Part shown: one piece after another, positions 43,478-53,599 of the stretch
Layout: each line of letters opens with the position of its first letter
How positions within the stretch are numbered: the stretch's first letter is position 1
Assembly: GCF_000009365.1 (NCBI RefSeq)
Contig: NC_008260.1
Span: 965,501 to 1,029,500 of the forward strand
Direction: 5' to 3'
Source of the DNA: Alcanivorax borkumensis SK2
GTDB lineage: Bacteria; Pseudomonadota; Gammaproteobacteria; Pseudomonadales; Alcanivoracaceae
Length of the DNA: 64,000 bases
Translations under genes and position numbers: made by a program
The notes under the pieces: generated by a model
What the model was told of the DNA's origin: nothing
Database searches by the model: none
What the model saw: the letters and a program-made list of their open reading frames with translations, nothing else

Positions 43478-44113
43478 GTGAACGTTCTTATTGCAGGCGC
43501 AAACGGAAAAATTGGCCGCCGGCTGATTCCTCATTTGGCCGCCGACAACATCCACGTGACCGCCATGGTCCGCGATGCCGCCCAAGCACAGTCACTCAAA
43601 GAGCTGGGAGCCGCCGATGTGGTGGTGGCAGATTTGGAGGGCGACTGCCGGGATGCCCTGAAAGGGCAGCATGCTGTCATATTCACCGCCGGTTCCGGCC
43701 CTCACACCGGCCCGGATAAAACCATCGATGTGGACCAGAACGGTGCCATCTCGCTGGTGGATCAAGCAAAAGAGCAGGGCGCCAGCCGCTTTATCATGGT
43801 CAGCTCCATGCGTGCGGATGATCCGGACAGTGGCCCGGAAAAAATGCGCCATTACTTCGAAGCCAAAGGTAATGCAGACAATCACCTGCGCAGCAGCGGG
43901 CTAGATTATGTCATCGTCCGCCCGGGCCGCCTCACTGAGGAACCGCCGCTGGGGCACATCAGGCTGGAGAAGAAAATAAAGGGTTTCGGGGAAATCTCCC
44001 GAGAAGATGTGACCAAGGTGCTGGCGGAAGTCACCCGAATGGAGACTCGTAACCAAGAGTTCGACGTCATCTCTGGTGATACCCCCATACGCGATGCCCT
44101 GCAAAGCCTTTAA
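43478..44113 (+). CDS. NAD(P)-binding atypical SDR (YhfK/YwnB-like)
   Basis: 211 residues from GTG 43478 with AGGAG six bases upstream; the frame opens earlier at 43418, but that part has no ribosome site. The Rossmann motif VLIAGANGKIGRRLI is near the N-terminus, and later FIMVSSMRADDP and YVIVRPGRLTEEP fit the atypical short-chain dehydrogenases. The classic YxxxK pair is not evident. Function unknown; such proteins are often NADPH sensors or reductases. Confidence 0.88.
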   Translation: MNVLIAGANGKIGRRLIPHLAADNIHVTAMVRDAAQAQSLKELGAADVVVADLEGDCRDALKGQHAVIFTAGSGPHTGPDKTIDVDQNGAISLVDQAKEQGASRFIMVSSMRADDPDSGPEKMRHYFEAKGNADNHLRSSGLDYVIVRPGRLTEEPPLGHIRLEKKIKGFGEISREDVTKVLAEVTRMETRNQEFDVISGDTPIRDALQSL

Positions 44114-44133
44114 GGCGGGCGCTTCATTCCATT

Positions 44134-44173
44134 GTCGGCTTAGGCCGCTATGGCCCAAAGGCCGTAAGCCGAC
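44134..44173. repeat. REP element at the end of the epimerase-like gene
   Basis: GTCGGCTTA-GGCC and GGCC-GTAAGCCGAC: perfect 9-bp outer arms and a complementary GGCC inner stem around a short loop. At 20 nt after the stop it may also act as a transcription barrier. Confidence 0.75.
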
Positions 44174-44354
44174 CCTTCTGCTCTCTTCGTTTTGCTCCCT
44201 TTCCCCTCGCTCTAGCGATAACAGGCTAACGGGCTAGTATTCCCTGCTGGATTGTTAGACAAAATCCGGTATTTTTTTCTAACCGTATCCCTAGTCATCA
44301 AGGGGCCTGTGTCATTAATTCGTATTAATTACGTTGGTTTAGTATTGAAGACCA
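44174..44354. other. AT-rich leader region of the capsule operon
   Basis: No gene is visible. The stretch becomes AT-rich (ATTAATTCGTATTAATTACG near 44315) and has a T-run near 44272. This type of DNA often binds nucleoid proteins such as H-NS/MvaT upstream of capsule promoters, which is inference here. Confidence 0.35.
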
Positions 44355-44409
44355 TTCGCATTACGGTAAACAAACGGTAAAATGCCGCAGCTTGTCATAT
44401 GGATGACAA
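44355..44409 (+). promoter_or_regulatory. Candidate capsule promoter with palindromic operator
   Basis: TTCGCA (44355-44360), 17 nt, TAAAAT (44378-44383) form a plausible sigma-70 promoter. Just after it, TTGTCAT-ATGG-ATGACAA (44392-44409) is a perfect 7-bp inverted repeat that would straddle the start of transcription, followed by an A-run. It could be a repressor site or a leader hairpin. Prediction. Confidence 0.4.
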
Positions 44410-44457
44410 AAAAAAGCATTAATAATTCGCCCCCATGATGTTAAACAGCTGGATAGG

Positions 44458-45987
44458 ATGTCCGTAGTGCCGTTCTCTTTACGATCAACTCGTTGGTATT
44501 TTGCGGGCTTTGCCCTTTTGGCTGCAAGCAGCGCCCAGGCTTCTTCTCCATGGGTGTCGGCTGGTGATCTGGCTGCACGCCATCACATTGAGGTGCTGCA
44601 ATCTCAAGGCTGCCTAGAGGGAGTGACGCTCAGCTGGCCAATCAGCTGGGCCGCCCTAATGAAGGGTTATCGCCTTGCCCGCCATAGCCTCCCGGAAGGG
44701 GAAACAGAACGCTGTGAAAGCCAGCATGCCGCCTTCCTTGAAAAAGCCCTCCGCCAAGCCAAGCAAAGCACCCGTGGTGCTTCTATTACTTTGGGGGTGG
44801 CCAATCAAGAGCCCCTTTACACCAGCTTCGACACCCAAGTGGAAGATGAACAGACCAGCCAAGTGACACTTTATGGCATGGGTGATCGTTGGGCGGGGCG
44901 ATTGGCCATCGGGTATGTGGATGGCGATCGCGACAATGAATATGTGCGCATGGATGACAGTTACCTGGCCGGTATTGTTGGCAACTGGCAGCTGGGCGTA
45001 GGCGCTATCGACCGCTGGTGGGGGCCGGGCTGGCAAAGCTCGTTGGCGCTCTCCAACAATGCCCGCCCGATACCCGGAGTGTGGCTGTCTCGGCAAATGC
45101 CGCTGGCTCCGCAAAGCCCTTGGCTCAGCTGGATCGGCCCTTGGGATTTACAGTTTATTGCCGGGCGCCAGGAACAAGACCGGGCTGTGCCCGATGCCCA
45201 TGTGCTAGGTGCACGCTTTGTCTTCAAACCGCTGGACTCGCTACAAATCGGCCTCACGCGGCTGGCTCAGTGGGGCGGGGAAGGGCGTCCGCAGAACTTT
45301 CAGGCTTTCTGGGACGCGACCATTGGCCGAGATAACGGCGAATCGTCAGGTTTCGATGATGATGATGACCCCAGTAATCAAATCGGGGGGGTGGATTTTC
45401 GTCTGTCGTTGAATCCCGGTGATGTGCCACTGGGGATTTATGGCCAGTTCATTGGTGAAGATGAAGCCGGTGGCCTGCCCTCCAAGCGATCGTCTCTCGC
45501 CGGTATCGATATAGTCACCGGCTGGGGAAAAGGCTCCCAGCGTTTCTTTGCTGAAGCCACCGAGACCGTGGCGGGTAGTTGGTTTGGTGATCGACGCCAC
45601 AATGTTATGTACGAGCACAGCACCTACAAGACCGGTTTCCGCTACCATGGCCGTAACCTGGCCAGTACTTGGGAGGGTGACGCCAAAGTCACCACCCTGG
45701 GTGTGCAGCAGTTTTTTCGTAACGATGTGACGGTCTCTCTGAGCCTTTCCCGAGCGACCCTGAATGACGAGGGGAGCACACGCGCAGTGCTGCATATCGA
45801 TGGGGACGAAATTCTTCAGGCCGCAGACGAACAAGACATCACGCTGGCCGAATTGCGCATCGGCCACCCCCTACTGGGCGGCCGGCTGAACTGGTTGCTT
45901 TCTACTACGAATGAAGCCGTAGTCACCTATGAAAAGCGGGAGCGGTTTACCGCTGGCCTTCAGTGGACCCGCGACATCAATTGGTAA
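44458..45987 (+). CDS. wzi: Capsule assembly protein Wzi
   Basis: 509 residues. A signal peptide (cleavage near QASS, about residue 29) is followed by a protein of alternating beta strands that matches the capsule-assembly Wzi family (SPWVSAGDLAARHHIEVLQ; IDRWWGPGWQSSLALSNNARPIPG). Wzi is an outer-membrane barrel that anchors capsule polysaccharide at the cell surface. First gene of the capsule operon; wza starts 21 nt after it. Confidence 0.9.
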   Translation: MSVVPFSLRSTRWYFAGFALLAASSAQASSPWVSAGDLAARHHIEVLQSQGCLEGVTLSWPISWAALMKGYRLARHSLPEGETERCESQHAAFLEKALRQAKQSTRGASITLGVANQEPLYTSFDTQVEDEQTSQVTLYGMGDRWAGRLAIGYVDGDRDNEYVRMDDSYLAGIVGNWQLGVGAIDRWWGPGWQSSLALSNNARPIPGVWLSRQMPLAPQSPWLSWIGPWDLQFIAGRQEQDRAVPDAHVLGARFVFKPLDSLQIGLTRLAQWGGEGRPQNFQAFWDATIGRDNGESSGFDDDDDPSNQIGGVDFRLSLNPGDVPLGIYGQFIGEDEAGGLPSKRSSLAGIDIVTGWGKGSQRFFAEATETVAGSWFGDRRHNVMYEHSTYKTGFRYHGRNLASTWEGDAKVTTLGVQQFFRNDVTVSLSLSRATLNDEGSTRAVLHIDGDEILQAADEQDITLAELRIGHPLLGGRLNWLLSTTNEAVVTYEKRERFTAGLQWTRDINW

Positions 45988-46007
45988 CAGAGTTTATGCA
46001 GGTATTT

Positions 46008-47138
46008 ATGAATCCACTCGGTAAATTTTTGGCTGCTGGCCTGTTTGTATTATTGGCGGGCTGTACGGTTGTGCCGGGTTCCTATCATTCTCCAACTCCG
46101 GGTTGGTTTCTGGATGATGAGGATGGTTCATCAGAAGGCGCGCCGCTTCCTGATGTAGTAAAAGTTCATTCAATTGGAACGGGGATACTCAAAAAACAAG
46201 ATATACATCCGGTTGACAGAGGCGTTCCTCCTGCTATCGATTTGTCCGATGAGGATTACCATTATTTGGTTGGCCCGGGCGACGTGCTGCAGATTACGGT
46301 TTGGGATCATCCCGAGCTGACTATTCCTGCCGGTTCTTTGCGCAGTTCGGCTGAGTCGGGGAATTGGGTTCACAGTGATGGCACTATTTTTTACCCGTAC
46401 GTAGGGATCGTGAGTGTTGAAGGGCTGCGGGTAACGGAAATACGAGACATGCTTACCCGACGTCTTTCTAAATACATCGAAGACCCACAAGTCGATGTGT
46501 CTATCGCGGCCTTTCGTCACAAAAAAATCTATGTTACCGGTGAAGTCGATGAGCCCGGTTTGTTTCCGGTGACGAATGTGCCTACTCGATTAATTGACGC
46601 GATTGGCGAAGCGGGCGGGCTCACAGAAGCAGCGGACTGGAGTAGCGTCGTTCTTACCCGTAATGGCAGGGATTATCGCCTTTCGTTGCGTGATATCTAT
46701 CAGTATGGCAATACCAGCCAGAATATCCTGCTGCAGCCTAATGATGTTATTAACGTAAACCCGGTGACGGATGCGAAAGTGTTTGTTCTTGGTGAGGTAG
46801 GTAAAGCTGCCAGCCTGAAGATGGGGCGCAATGGTATAACGCTGGCGGAAGCGTTAGCTGAAAATGGTGGCTTTGACCAGCGTCAATCCGATGCTTCAGG
46901 GGTGTTTGTCTTCCGCAAGGCTCCTTTGGCAGCAGATCATGGTATTGATGTTTATCAGCTAAATGCAAAAGATGCCGCAGCTCTGGTACTGGCAGACAGC
47001 TTTACGTTACAAGAGCGGGATATTGTTTATGTTACTGCGGCGCCTCTGGCCAAGTGGAACCGCGTGCTTAGTCTGATTTTGCCTTCGGTTAGTGCGTTGT
47101 ACTTGGGGAGCAGTACAGAAGATAAATTGAGGGATTAA
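46008..47138 (+). CDS. wza: Polysaccharide export lipoprotein Wza
   Basis: 376 residues from ATG 46008 (AGGT five bases upstream; ATG 45996 is an alternative). Lipoprotein signal ending FVLLAGC with Thr at +2. The Poly_export (PES) domain begins YHYLVGPGDVLQITVWDHPE, followed by two SLBB domains (KIYVTGEVDEPGLFPV; KVFVLGEVGKAASLKM) and a C-terminal helix LSLILPSVSALYLG for the outer-membrane pore. It forms the octameric channel through which the polymer leaves, working with Wzc. Confidence 0.95.
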   Translation: MNPLGKFLAAGLFVLLAGCTVVPGSYHSPTPGWFLDDEDGSSEGAPLPDVVKVHSIGTGILKKQDIHPVDRGVPPAIDLSDEDYHYLVGPGDVLQITVWDHPELTIPAGSLRSSAESGNWVHSDGTIFYPYVGIVSVEGLRVTEIRDMLTRRLSKYIEDPQVDVSIAAFRHKKIYVTGEVDEPGLFPVTNVPTRLIDAIGEAGGLTEAADWSSVVLTRNGRDYRLSLRDIYQYGNTSQNILLQPNDVINVNPVTDAKVFVLGEVGKAASLKMGRNGITLAEALAENGGFDQRQSDASGVFVFRKAPLAADHGIDVYQLNAKDAAALVLADSFTLQERDIVYVTAAPLAKWNRVLSLILPSVSALYLGSSTEDKLRD

Positions 47139-47140
47139 GC

Positions 47141-47569
47141 ATGTTCAACCGGATTCTGGTTGTCTGTGATGGAAATATTTGTAGAAGTCCCACTTTGGCT
47201 GCACAACTCAAAGCACTAAGGCCCGAGAAAATCGTTGAATCAGCAGGGCTGGTTGGGTTGGAGGGCCAAGATATGGATGCCACAGCGCGGCAAGTCGCTG
47301 AAAATCATGGGCTCACTTGCCCTAAGCATGTAGCACGTAAACTGAGTTCAGCAATGTGTGCTGAATACGATTTGATTCTGGTGATGGAAGCGCATCAGAA
47401 GGAGCGTCTTTCTCGGCAGTTTCCAGAAGCTAGCGGAAAGACGTTTCTAGCAAGCCATTGGAATGGGCGACATAACATTCCGGATCCCTATAAGCGAGGG
47501 CGTGAGGCTTTCGAGTCTATTTATTTGTTAATGGATAGTGCCGCGCACGCGTGGGCTAAAAAAATTTAG
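47141..47569 (+). CDS. wzb: Low-molecular-weight protein tyrosine phosphatase Wzb
   Basis: 142 residues. The P-loop VVCDGNICRSP holds Cys9 and Arg15 (Cx5R), and IPDPYKRG holds the general-acid Asp. It removes phosphate from the tyrosine tail of Wzc, the cycle that controls chain length and export. It starts two bases after wza ends and lies before wzc, in the standard order. Confidence 0.96.
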   Translation: MFNRILVVCDGNICRSPTLAAQLKALRPEKIVESAGLVGLEGQDMDATARQVAENHGLTCPKHVARKLSSAMCAEYDLILVMEAHQKERLSRQFPEASGKTFLASHWNGRHNIPDPYKRGREAFESIYLLMDSAAHAWAKKI

Positions 47570-47632
47570 GGATCAGGGGTAAGTAGGTAGAAAGTCCCAG
47601 GGTCGAGAAGTATACAACCGGTTTATAAACGA

Positions 47633-49843
47633 ATGGCAGAAAATAACAGCATGAAACGGCATCTATCAGCTAACGATGCAGAGCCTGATATCGACTTCGC
47701 ACTCCTGCTGGCCGTGCTCGTGGAGCATTGGCTATTAATTGCATCCACGGCAGTGGTTGCGATGCTGGCAGCGATTAGCTATGTCATGTTTGCCACGCCT
47801 ATTTATAAAGGCGATGCGCTCTTACAGGTTGAGCAGAAAAGCAGTGGTGTGCCCGGCCTTTCTGAACTCAATCAGATGTTTGAGCAGGAATCCTCCACTG
47901 CGGCTGAAATTGAAATTCTTCGCTCGCGCATGATTCTCAGAGAGGTGATTTCACAGCTCAAAATGGATATTCAAGTCCAGCCTGAGCGAAATTCCCTGTG
48001 GGGAAAAATGACGGCTCCTGATCCTGCGCCGCCTTTCTTACCTCGACCCGCATTTGCGGGTTATCGAGACAGCGAAACTTTTATAAAGGTCAGTGCCTTT
48101 AATGTGCCAGACCGTCTTTTGGGTCGATCATTCAAGATTATCGAGGAGAAAGGACAGCCGGCATTGTACTTTGAGGGCGGCCTTGTGGGTACGGCGCCTC
48201 TTGGAAAACCGATTATCAGTGAAGATGGAAGTGTGCGTTTGTTTATCACTGACTGGGTGTTTGGCGGCGAGCCAGTCTTAATTACTCGTTTACCCGAAAT
48301 CGCAGCGATTAACCGACTACGAGGGATGTTGTCAGTTCAAGAAATTGGGAAAACGGGTATGTTGTCCATGACAGCGACGGGGCCCGACAAGCAACAAATC
48401 AAAGCAGTTCTCGATACGATCAGCAACGTCTACGTATTGCAGAATATAGAGCGTCGTTCGGCAGAAGCGGAAAATAGCCTAGCGTTTCTTGGAAAACAAT
48501 TGCCTGAAATTAAGGAAAAATTGACGGCCGCAGAAGAAAAATTGAATGCCTATCGGTTGGAAAGTGAATCTGTGGATTTGACCATGGAAACACAATCAGT
48601 ACTGGAACGAAGTGTGGGGCTGGAAGCAAAAATCAATGAGCTGAAAATCCAAGAAGGCGAAATTGCCAGCCGCTTCACCCGCGAGCACCCCACCTACCAG
48701 ACGTTAATCCGGCAGCGGAGGTCTCTGGTCGAAGAAAAAAACCAACTGGACCAACAGATAAAAGATCTTCCTAAAACCCAGCAGGAAATACTACGTTTGA
48801 TGCGCGATGTGGAAGTAACGCAGCAAATTTATGTTGGGCTACTTAACAAGACTCAAGAGCTGCGCATTCTTAAAGCCGGCACGGTGGGTAGTGTCCGCAT
48901 AATTGATGAAGCGCTAGTCCAGCCCGCCCCGATCAAACCCAAAAAATCTCTTGTCGTTGTTATTGCGACGATGCTTGGCGCGGGGGCTGCAGCCGGCTTG
49001 GTTCTAATGCGGTCCCTTCTTAGTAAAGGTATTGAATCCCCAGAAAAACTGGAAGAGCAGGGGGTGTCTGTTTACGCCGCTATACCATTGTCAGAACACC
49101 AGCAAAAAGCAGAACGCATGAGCTCATTGGTTAAGCGTCGCAAGAGCAGTAAAGGCCTACATAGCATTCCTCTACTGGCGGATATTGATCCTAATGATCT
49201 TGCCATTGAAGCCTTGCGCAGCCTCCGTACTAGCTTGCACTTTGCGATGATGGACGCCAGCAATAATATTCTTATGGTAGCTGGTCCAAGTCCTGGTGTG
49301 GGTAAATCATTTGTGTCCGCGAACCTGGCCGCAGTATTGGCAAAAGCAGGCCAGAAGATTCTCGTCATTGATGCGGATATGCGCAAAGGACACTTGCATC
49401 GTTTTTTTGCGCGAGGCCATGAAATTGGATTGTCCGGGTATCTTTCAGGCCAGCACACCAAGGAAGAGATTATCCTTGCAACGGAGGATGATAACCTGCA
49501 TTTAATTCCTCGTGGCAAGGCTCCGCCGAACCCGTCTGAACTGCTCATGCATGCGCGCTTTTCTAACTTAATGGAAGAGCTTAGCGATGAATATGATCTA
49601 GTGCTGATAGACACGCCCCCAATCCTTGCGGTCACGGATTCTGCCATTATTGGACAGTTGGCGGGTAGCAGCCTGCTAGTCACACGTTATGGCGTTAACT
49701 CCGTTAAAGAAGTGGACGCAGCCTTGACCCGCTTTGCCCAAAACAATGTTGAAATTAAAGGGGCGATCCTGAATTGCATGGAACGGCGGGCCACTAATGA
49801 ATACAGCTACTACGCTTATGAATACAGTAAAAGTAACGATTAG
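47633..49843 (+). CDS. wzc: Tyrosine-protein kinase / chain-length regulator Wzc
   Basis: 736 residues. An N-terminal Wzz domain lies between two membrane helices (about 30-55 and 440-460) with a coiled-coil periplasmic region. The cytoplasmic BY-kinase domain has Walker A GPSPGVGKSFVSAN, A' ILVIDADMRKGHLH, and B LVLIDTPPI. The tail is a tyrosine cluster (NEYSYYAYEYSKSND). It autophosphorylates these residues and is reset by Wzb. No strong ribosome site precedes ATG 47633; ATG 47651 is an alternative. Confidence 0.95.
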   Translation: MAENNSMKRHLSANDAEPDIDFALLLAVLVEHWLLIASTAVVAMLAAISYVMFATPIYKGDALLQVEQKSSGVPGLSELNQMFEQESSTAAEIEILRSRMILREVISQLKMDIQVQPERNSLWGKMTAPDPAPPFLPRPAFAGYRDSETFIKVSAFNVPDRLLGRSFKIIEEKGQPALYFEGGLVGTAPLGKPIISEDGSVRLFITDWVFGGEPVLITRLPEIAAINRLRGMLSVQEIGKTGMLSMTATGPDKQQIKAVLDTISNVYVLQNIERRSAEAENSLAFLGKQLPEIKEKLTAAEEKLNAYRLESESVDLTMETQSVLERSVGLEAKINELKIQEGEIASRFTREHPTYQTLIRQRRSLVEEKNQLDQQIKDLPKTQQEILRLMRDVEVTQQIYVGLLNKTQELRILKAGTVGSVRIIDEALVQPAPIKPKKSLVVVIATMLGAGAAAGLVLMRSLLSKGIESPEKLEEQGVSVYAAIPLSEHQQKAERMSSLVKRRKSSKGLHSIPLLADIDPNDLAIEALRSLRTSLHFAMMDASNNILMVAGPSPGVGKSFVSANLAAVLAKAGQKILVIDADMRKGHLHRFFARGHEIGLSGYLSGQHTKEEIILATEDDNLHLIPRGKAPPNPSELLMHARFSNLMEELSDEYDLVLIDTPPILAVTDSAIIGQLAGSSLLVTRYGVNSVKEVDAALTRFAQNNVEIKGAILNCMERRATNEYSYYAYEYSKSND

Positions 49844-49946
49844 AATCGTTCCACTGTAGAAGCCTTCGTTGGCAGCGCGATAGGCGGTAATAACTAACCG
49901 ATTGAAATCAGTGTAGGGGCCGGTACAGACCGGAAAGGTAAGAGTA

Positions 49947-51221
49947 ATGGAATTGGGTGATATTAAGTTAGCCGTTATCGGTTTGGGCTACGTGGGTTTG
50001 CCGTTGGCTGTGGAATTTGGTAAACGTCGTTCAGTCATTGGTTTTGACATCAACAAGCCACGCATTGATGCGTTGAACGATGGCCATGATGCTACGCTGG
50101 AAGTGGATGATGAAGAGCTTGCATCGGCTAACCAATTAACCTTTAGTGCTGATCCAGCCAGCCTGCGTGACTGCAACGTTTACATCGTTACTGTGCCTAC
50201 GCCGATTGATGAGCATAAACGGCCTGACCTAACGCCATTGGTAAAGGCGTCAGAAACCATCGGCAAGACGCTCAAAAAAGGCGATATTGTCATCTACGAA
50301 TCCACCGTCTATCCGGGTGCCACAGAAGAAGATTGCGTGCCTGTGTTGGAGAAGGTTTCCGGGCTGGTCTTCAACAAGGACTTCTTCGCCGGTTATAGCC
50401 CAGAGCGTATCAACCCAGGTGATAAAGAGCATCGTGTTACTACGATCACCAAAGTCACATCCGGCTCTACCCCGGAAGTGGCGGAACTGGTGGACCAAAT
50501 TTACGCCTCCATTATCACCGCCGGCACCCACAAGGCGTCCAGTATCAAGGTGGCCGAAGCCGCAAAGGTTATCGAAAATACTCAGCGTGATCTGAATATC
50601 GCCTTGGTTAACGAACTCTCGATGATTTTTAATCGAATGGGAGTAGACACCGAGGAAGTGCTGCAGGCCGCAGGCACCAAATGGAATTTTTTACCCTTCC
50701 GGCCAGGCTTGGTGGGCGGGCATTGTATCGGTGTAGACCCTTATTACCTCACGCATAAAGCCCAATCGATAGGCTACCACCCGGAAGTCATACTTGCTGG
50801 GCGTCGAATTAACGATGCCATGGGCCGCCATGTGGCAAGCGAGCTGGTTAAGGCTATGCTCACCCGTAGCATTCAGGTTAACGGTTCCCGAGTCCTGGTT
50901 ATGGGGCTTACCTTCAAGGAAAACTGCCCGGACCTGCGTAACACGCGTGTGGTCGACGTGGTGAAAGAGCTGCAGGACTACAACATCCAGGTAGACGTTC
51001 ATGATCCCTGGATTAACGCTGCAGAGTCCCAACACGAATACGGCATCACGCCAGTAGCAACGCCAGAGATGGAGGCCTACGACGCCATCCTTCTAGCCGT
51101 GGGCCACAACCAGTTCAAAGCCATGGGCTCCCAGGCTATCAGAGGCTTCGGCAAACCCGAGCATATCCTGTATGACCTGAAATACAGCCTCCCCAAGGAA
51201 GAGGTGGACCTAAGGTTGTGA
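49947..51221 (+). CDS. tviB: UDP-N-acetylhexosamine 6-dehydrogenase (TviB/WbpO)
   Basis: 424 residues. The Rossmann motif is [18 protein letters not shown]; catalytic Cys in [29 protein letters not shown] is the C-terminal signature. TviB/WbpO enzymes oxidise UDP-GlcNAc or UDP-GalNAc to the uronic acid using NAD. The epimerase next door (tviC) is the usual partner, making UDP-GalNAcA available. Upstream 103 nt after wzc hold no gene. Confidence 0.93.
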   Translation: MELGDIKLAVIGLGYVGLPLAVEFGKRRSVIGFDINKPRIDALNDGHDATLEVDDEELASANQLTFSADPASLRDCNVYIVTVPTPIDEHKRPDLTPLVKASETIGKTLKKGDIVIYESTVYPGATEEDCVPVLEKVSGLVFNKDFFAGYSPERINPGDKEHRVTTITKVTSGSTPEVAELVDQIYASIITAGTHKASSIKVAEAAKVIENTQRDLNIALVNELSMIFNRMGVDTEEVLQAAGTKWNFLPFRPGLVGGHCIGVDPYYLTHKAQSIGYHPEVILAGRRINDAMGRHVASELVKAMLTRSIQVNGSRVLVMGLTFKENCPDLRNTRVVDVVKELQDYNIQVDVHDPWINAAESQHEYGITPVATPEMEAYDAILLAVGHNQFKAMGSQAIRGFGKPEHILYDLKYSLPKEEVDLRL

Positions 51222-51474
51222 AGGAACGTTGCTAGCTGTGGGCCACTAGGGAAGAAACCCATAGGCCTGAGCGATGAGAAGGCGCGTACGAAGCGCGGCC
51301 CGGTAGAGTAGACGGAGCGGATAACGTCGCTGGCAGCTCGAGCCTCCACAGTCGAAACCCGAAAGGCAATTTTTGTGGGGCGGTCGTTCTACCGAGAAAG
51401 GAACGTAAGCAGGAAAGTCGCGGCGCAACAACCGCGCCCACAAACAAACTGAATCTACGAGAAACTGAATCGCC
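51222..51474 (+). other. Gene-free 253-nt interval within the capsule operon
   Basis: It lies between tviB and tviC, where the other gaps are a few bases. It contains a GGCC-bounded hairpin near 51240-51266, GCGC-gtacgaa-GCGC near 51282, and CGCGG/CCGCG arms at 51419-51436. GGAACGT occurs directly repeated at 51223 and 51400. The minus strand is open in several frames, but no family is recognised. It may be a repeated intergenic element or a structured leader. Confidence 0.4.
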
Positions 51475-52515
51475 ATGACAACCCGCTACGAACAGGTACA
51501 GCAAGACCTTAAAGCCAATCCCAAAACCTGGCTCGTCACCGGCGTGGCCGGTTTTATCGGCTCGAATTTACTCGAAACATTGTTGGGCTTGAACCAAACT
51601 GTCATCGGCCTGGACAACTTTGCCACTGGCCACCAGCACAACCTGGATGAAGTCCAGCAAACCGTCACTGCTGACCAATGGGCCAACTTCACCTTCATTG
51701 AAGGCGACATCCGCAGTCTGGATGACTGCAAAAAAGCGGTCACGGGTGTGGACTACGTACTCCATCAGGCTGCCCTGGGCTCCGTCCCGCGTTCTATCGA
51801 AGACCCAATCACTACTAACCAAGCGAATATCGACGGCTTTCTGAATATGCTAGTGGCCGCCAAAGACGAAAACGTGGCCAGCTTCACCTACGCGGCCTCC
51901 AGTTCTACCTACGGCGACCACCCGGGCCTACCCAAAGTGGAAGACAAAATCGGCAAGCCCCTTTCCCCTTATGCCGTCACGAAATACGTCAACGAACTCT
52001 ATGCTGACGTATTTGCCCGCACCTACGATTTCAACACCATCGGCTTGCGCTATTTTAACGTGTTCGGCAAACGCCAGGACCCTAACGGTGCCTACGCCGC
52101 GGTCATCCCCAAATGGACCGCCGCCATGATCCAGGGCGAGGACGTGTTCATCAATGGCGACGGCGAAACCAGCCGGGATTTCTGCTTTATCGAGAATGTG
52201 GTGCAGATAAATCTGTTGGCCGCCACCGCAGAGGCAGAAGCAAAAAACCAGGTCTTCAACGTGGCCTTGGGCGACAGAACCACGCTGAACACCCTGTTCG
52301 ATGCGCTTAAAACAGCCCTGAAAGAGTGTGGGGTGAACTATGAAAGTGATCCTGTTTACCGTGATTTCCGCGCAGGAGACGTTCGCCACTCCCAGGCCGA
52401 CATCAGCAAGGCACAAGAGTTGCTGGGCTATGAACCCGCCTACCGCATTTACGATGGCATCGGTAAGGCCATGCCCTGGTACGAAAGCACACTGAATACT
52501 GGAAGCGACGCATGA
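51475..52515 (+). CDS. tviC: UDP-N-acetylglucosamine 4-epimerase (TviC/WbpP)
   Basis: 346 residues, extended SDR. NAD motif [19 protein letters not shown], catalytic SSSTYG and YAVTKYVNE (YxxxK), and the substrate region [19 protein letters not shown] as in WbpP/TviC. It interconverts UDP-GlcNAc and UDP-GalNAc or their uronic acids, partner to TviB. Its stop overlaps rmlB by four bases. Confidence 0.93.
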   Translation: MTTRYEQVQQDLKANPKTWLVTGVAGFIGSNLLETLLGLNQTVIGLDNFATGHQHNLDEVQQTVTADQWANFTFIEGDIRSLDDCKKAVTGVDYVLHQAALGSVPRSIEDPITTNQANIDGFLNMLVAAKDENVASFTYAASSSTYGDHPGLPKVEDKIGKPLSPYAVTKYVNELYADVFARTYDFNTIGLRYFNVFGKRQDPNGAYAAVIPKWTAAMIQGEDVFINGDGETSRDFCFIENVVQINLLAATAEAEAKNQVFNVALGDRTTLNTLFDALKTALKECGVNYESDPVYRDFRAGDVRHSQADISKAQELLGYEPAYRIYDGIGKAMPWYESTLNTGSDA

Positions 52516-53594
52516 AAATTCTGGTCACCGGCGGTGCAGGCTTTATCGGTTCCGCCGTTATTCGTCACATCATCAGCAACACGGACGACAGTGTCGTCAA
52601 TGTGGACAAGCTCACCTATGCCGGCAACCTGGAAAGCCTGCTCAGTGTCAGCGACAGTCCCCGCTATACCTTTGAAAAAGTGGATATTTGTGACCGGCAT
52701 ACCTTGGATGGGGTATTACAACGGCACCAGCCCGATGTGATCATGCACCTCGCCGCAGAAAGCCACGTGGACCGTTCCATTGATGGCCCGGCGGCCTTCA
52801 TGGAAACCAACATCATAGGGACCTACACCTTGCTGGAAGCGGCACGCCAATACTGGAACAGCCTAGACGACACTGCCCAGCAGGCTTTCCGCTTCCATCA
52901 CATCTCCACCGATGAAGTGTACGGCGATCTGGATGGCCCGGAAGACTTGTTTACCGAAACCACTCCCTATGCACCCAGCTCCCCGTATTCCGCCAGCAAG
53001 GCCAGCTCCGACCATCTGGTGCGCGCCTGGTTGCGGACCTATGGCTTTCCCACACTGATCACCAACTGCTCCAACAATTACGGGCCTTTCCACTTCCCGG
53101 AAAAGCTCATCCCGCTGATGATCCTCAATGCCCTGGAAGGAAAACCTTTACCGGTGTACGGCCAGGGTACCCAGGTACGTGACTGGCTCTACGTGGAAGA
53201 CCATGCCCGCGCCCTCTACAAAGTGGCAACTGAAGGCAAAGTGGGGGAGACCTACAATATCGGCGGCCACAACGAAAAACAGAACATCGACGTGGTACAC
53301 ACCCTCTGTGATCTGCTCGAAGAGCTGGTACCGAGTAAACCAGAAGGTATCAGCCAGTACCGGGATCTGATCACACATGTCCGGGACCGCCCAGGCCATG
53401 ATCTGCGCTACGCCATCGACGCCAGTAAGATCGAGCGAGAGCTGGGCTGGACCCCGCAAGAAACTTTTGAAACCGGCATCCGCAAGACCGTGCTGTGGTA
53501 TCTCGATAACAGCGAATGGTGCCAACGAGTGCAGGATGGCAGCTACCGGCGCGAACGGCTTGGCACCGGTTCAGGCACTGAGGGAAAGGAATAA
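52512..53594 (+). CDS. rmlB: dTDP-glucose 4,6-dehydratase RmlB
   Basis: 360 residues. NAD motif [18 protein letters not shown], the T-D-E catalytic triad in [11 protein letters not shown], and [15 protein letters not shown] (YxxxK). It makes dTDP-4-keto-6-deoxyglucose, step two of dTDP-L-rhamnose synthesis. ATGA overlap with tviC ties the rhamnose genes to the uronic acid genes in one operon. Confidence 0.97.
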   Translation: MKILVTGGAGFIGSAVIRHIISNTDDSVVNVDKLTYAGNLESLLSVSDSPRYTFEKVDICDRHTLDGVLQRHQPDVIMHLAAESHVDRSIDGPAAFMETNIIGTYTLLEAARQYWNSLDDTAQQAFRFHHISTDEVYGDLDGPEDLFTETTPYAPSSPYSASKASSDHLVRAWLRTYGFPTLITNCSNNYGPFHFPEKLIPLMILNALEGKPLPVYGQGTQVRDWLYVEDHARALYKVATEGKVGETYNIGGHNEKQNIDVVHTLCDLLEELVPSKPEGISQYRDLITHVRDRPGHDLRYAIDASKIERELGWTPQETFETGIRKTVLWYLDNSEWCQRVQDGSYRRERLGTGSGTEGKE

Positions 53595-53599
53595 AGGCC

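Noticed and set aside
49883-49890. GGCGGTAA before tviB, close to the RfaH ops core GGCGGTAG.
   Set aside because: One mismatch in eight bases, no JUMPstart sequence around it, and it is deep inside the operon rather than in the leader, so chance is likely.
51232-51504. Minus-strand frame of 90 codons between tviB and tviC.
   Set aside because: It crosses the tviC start, has no ribosome site and no recognisable domain. The region is reported as a structured gap instead.
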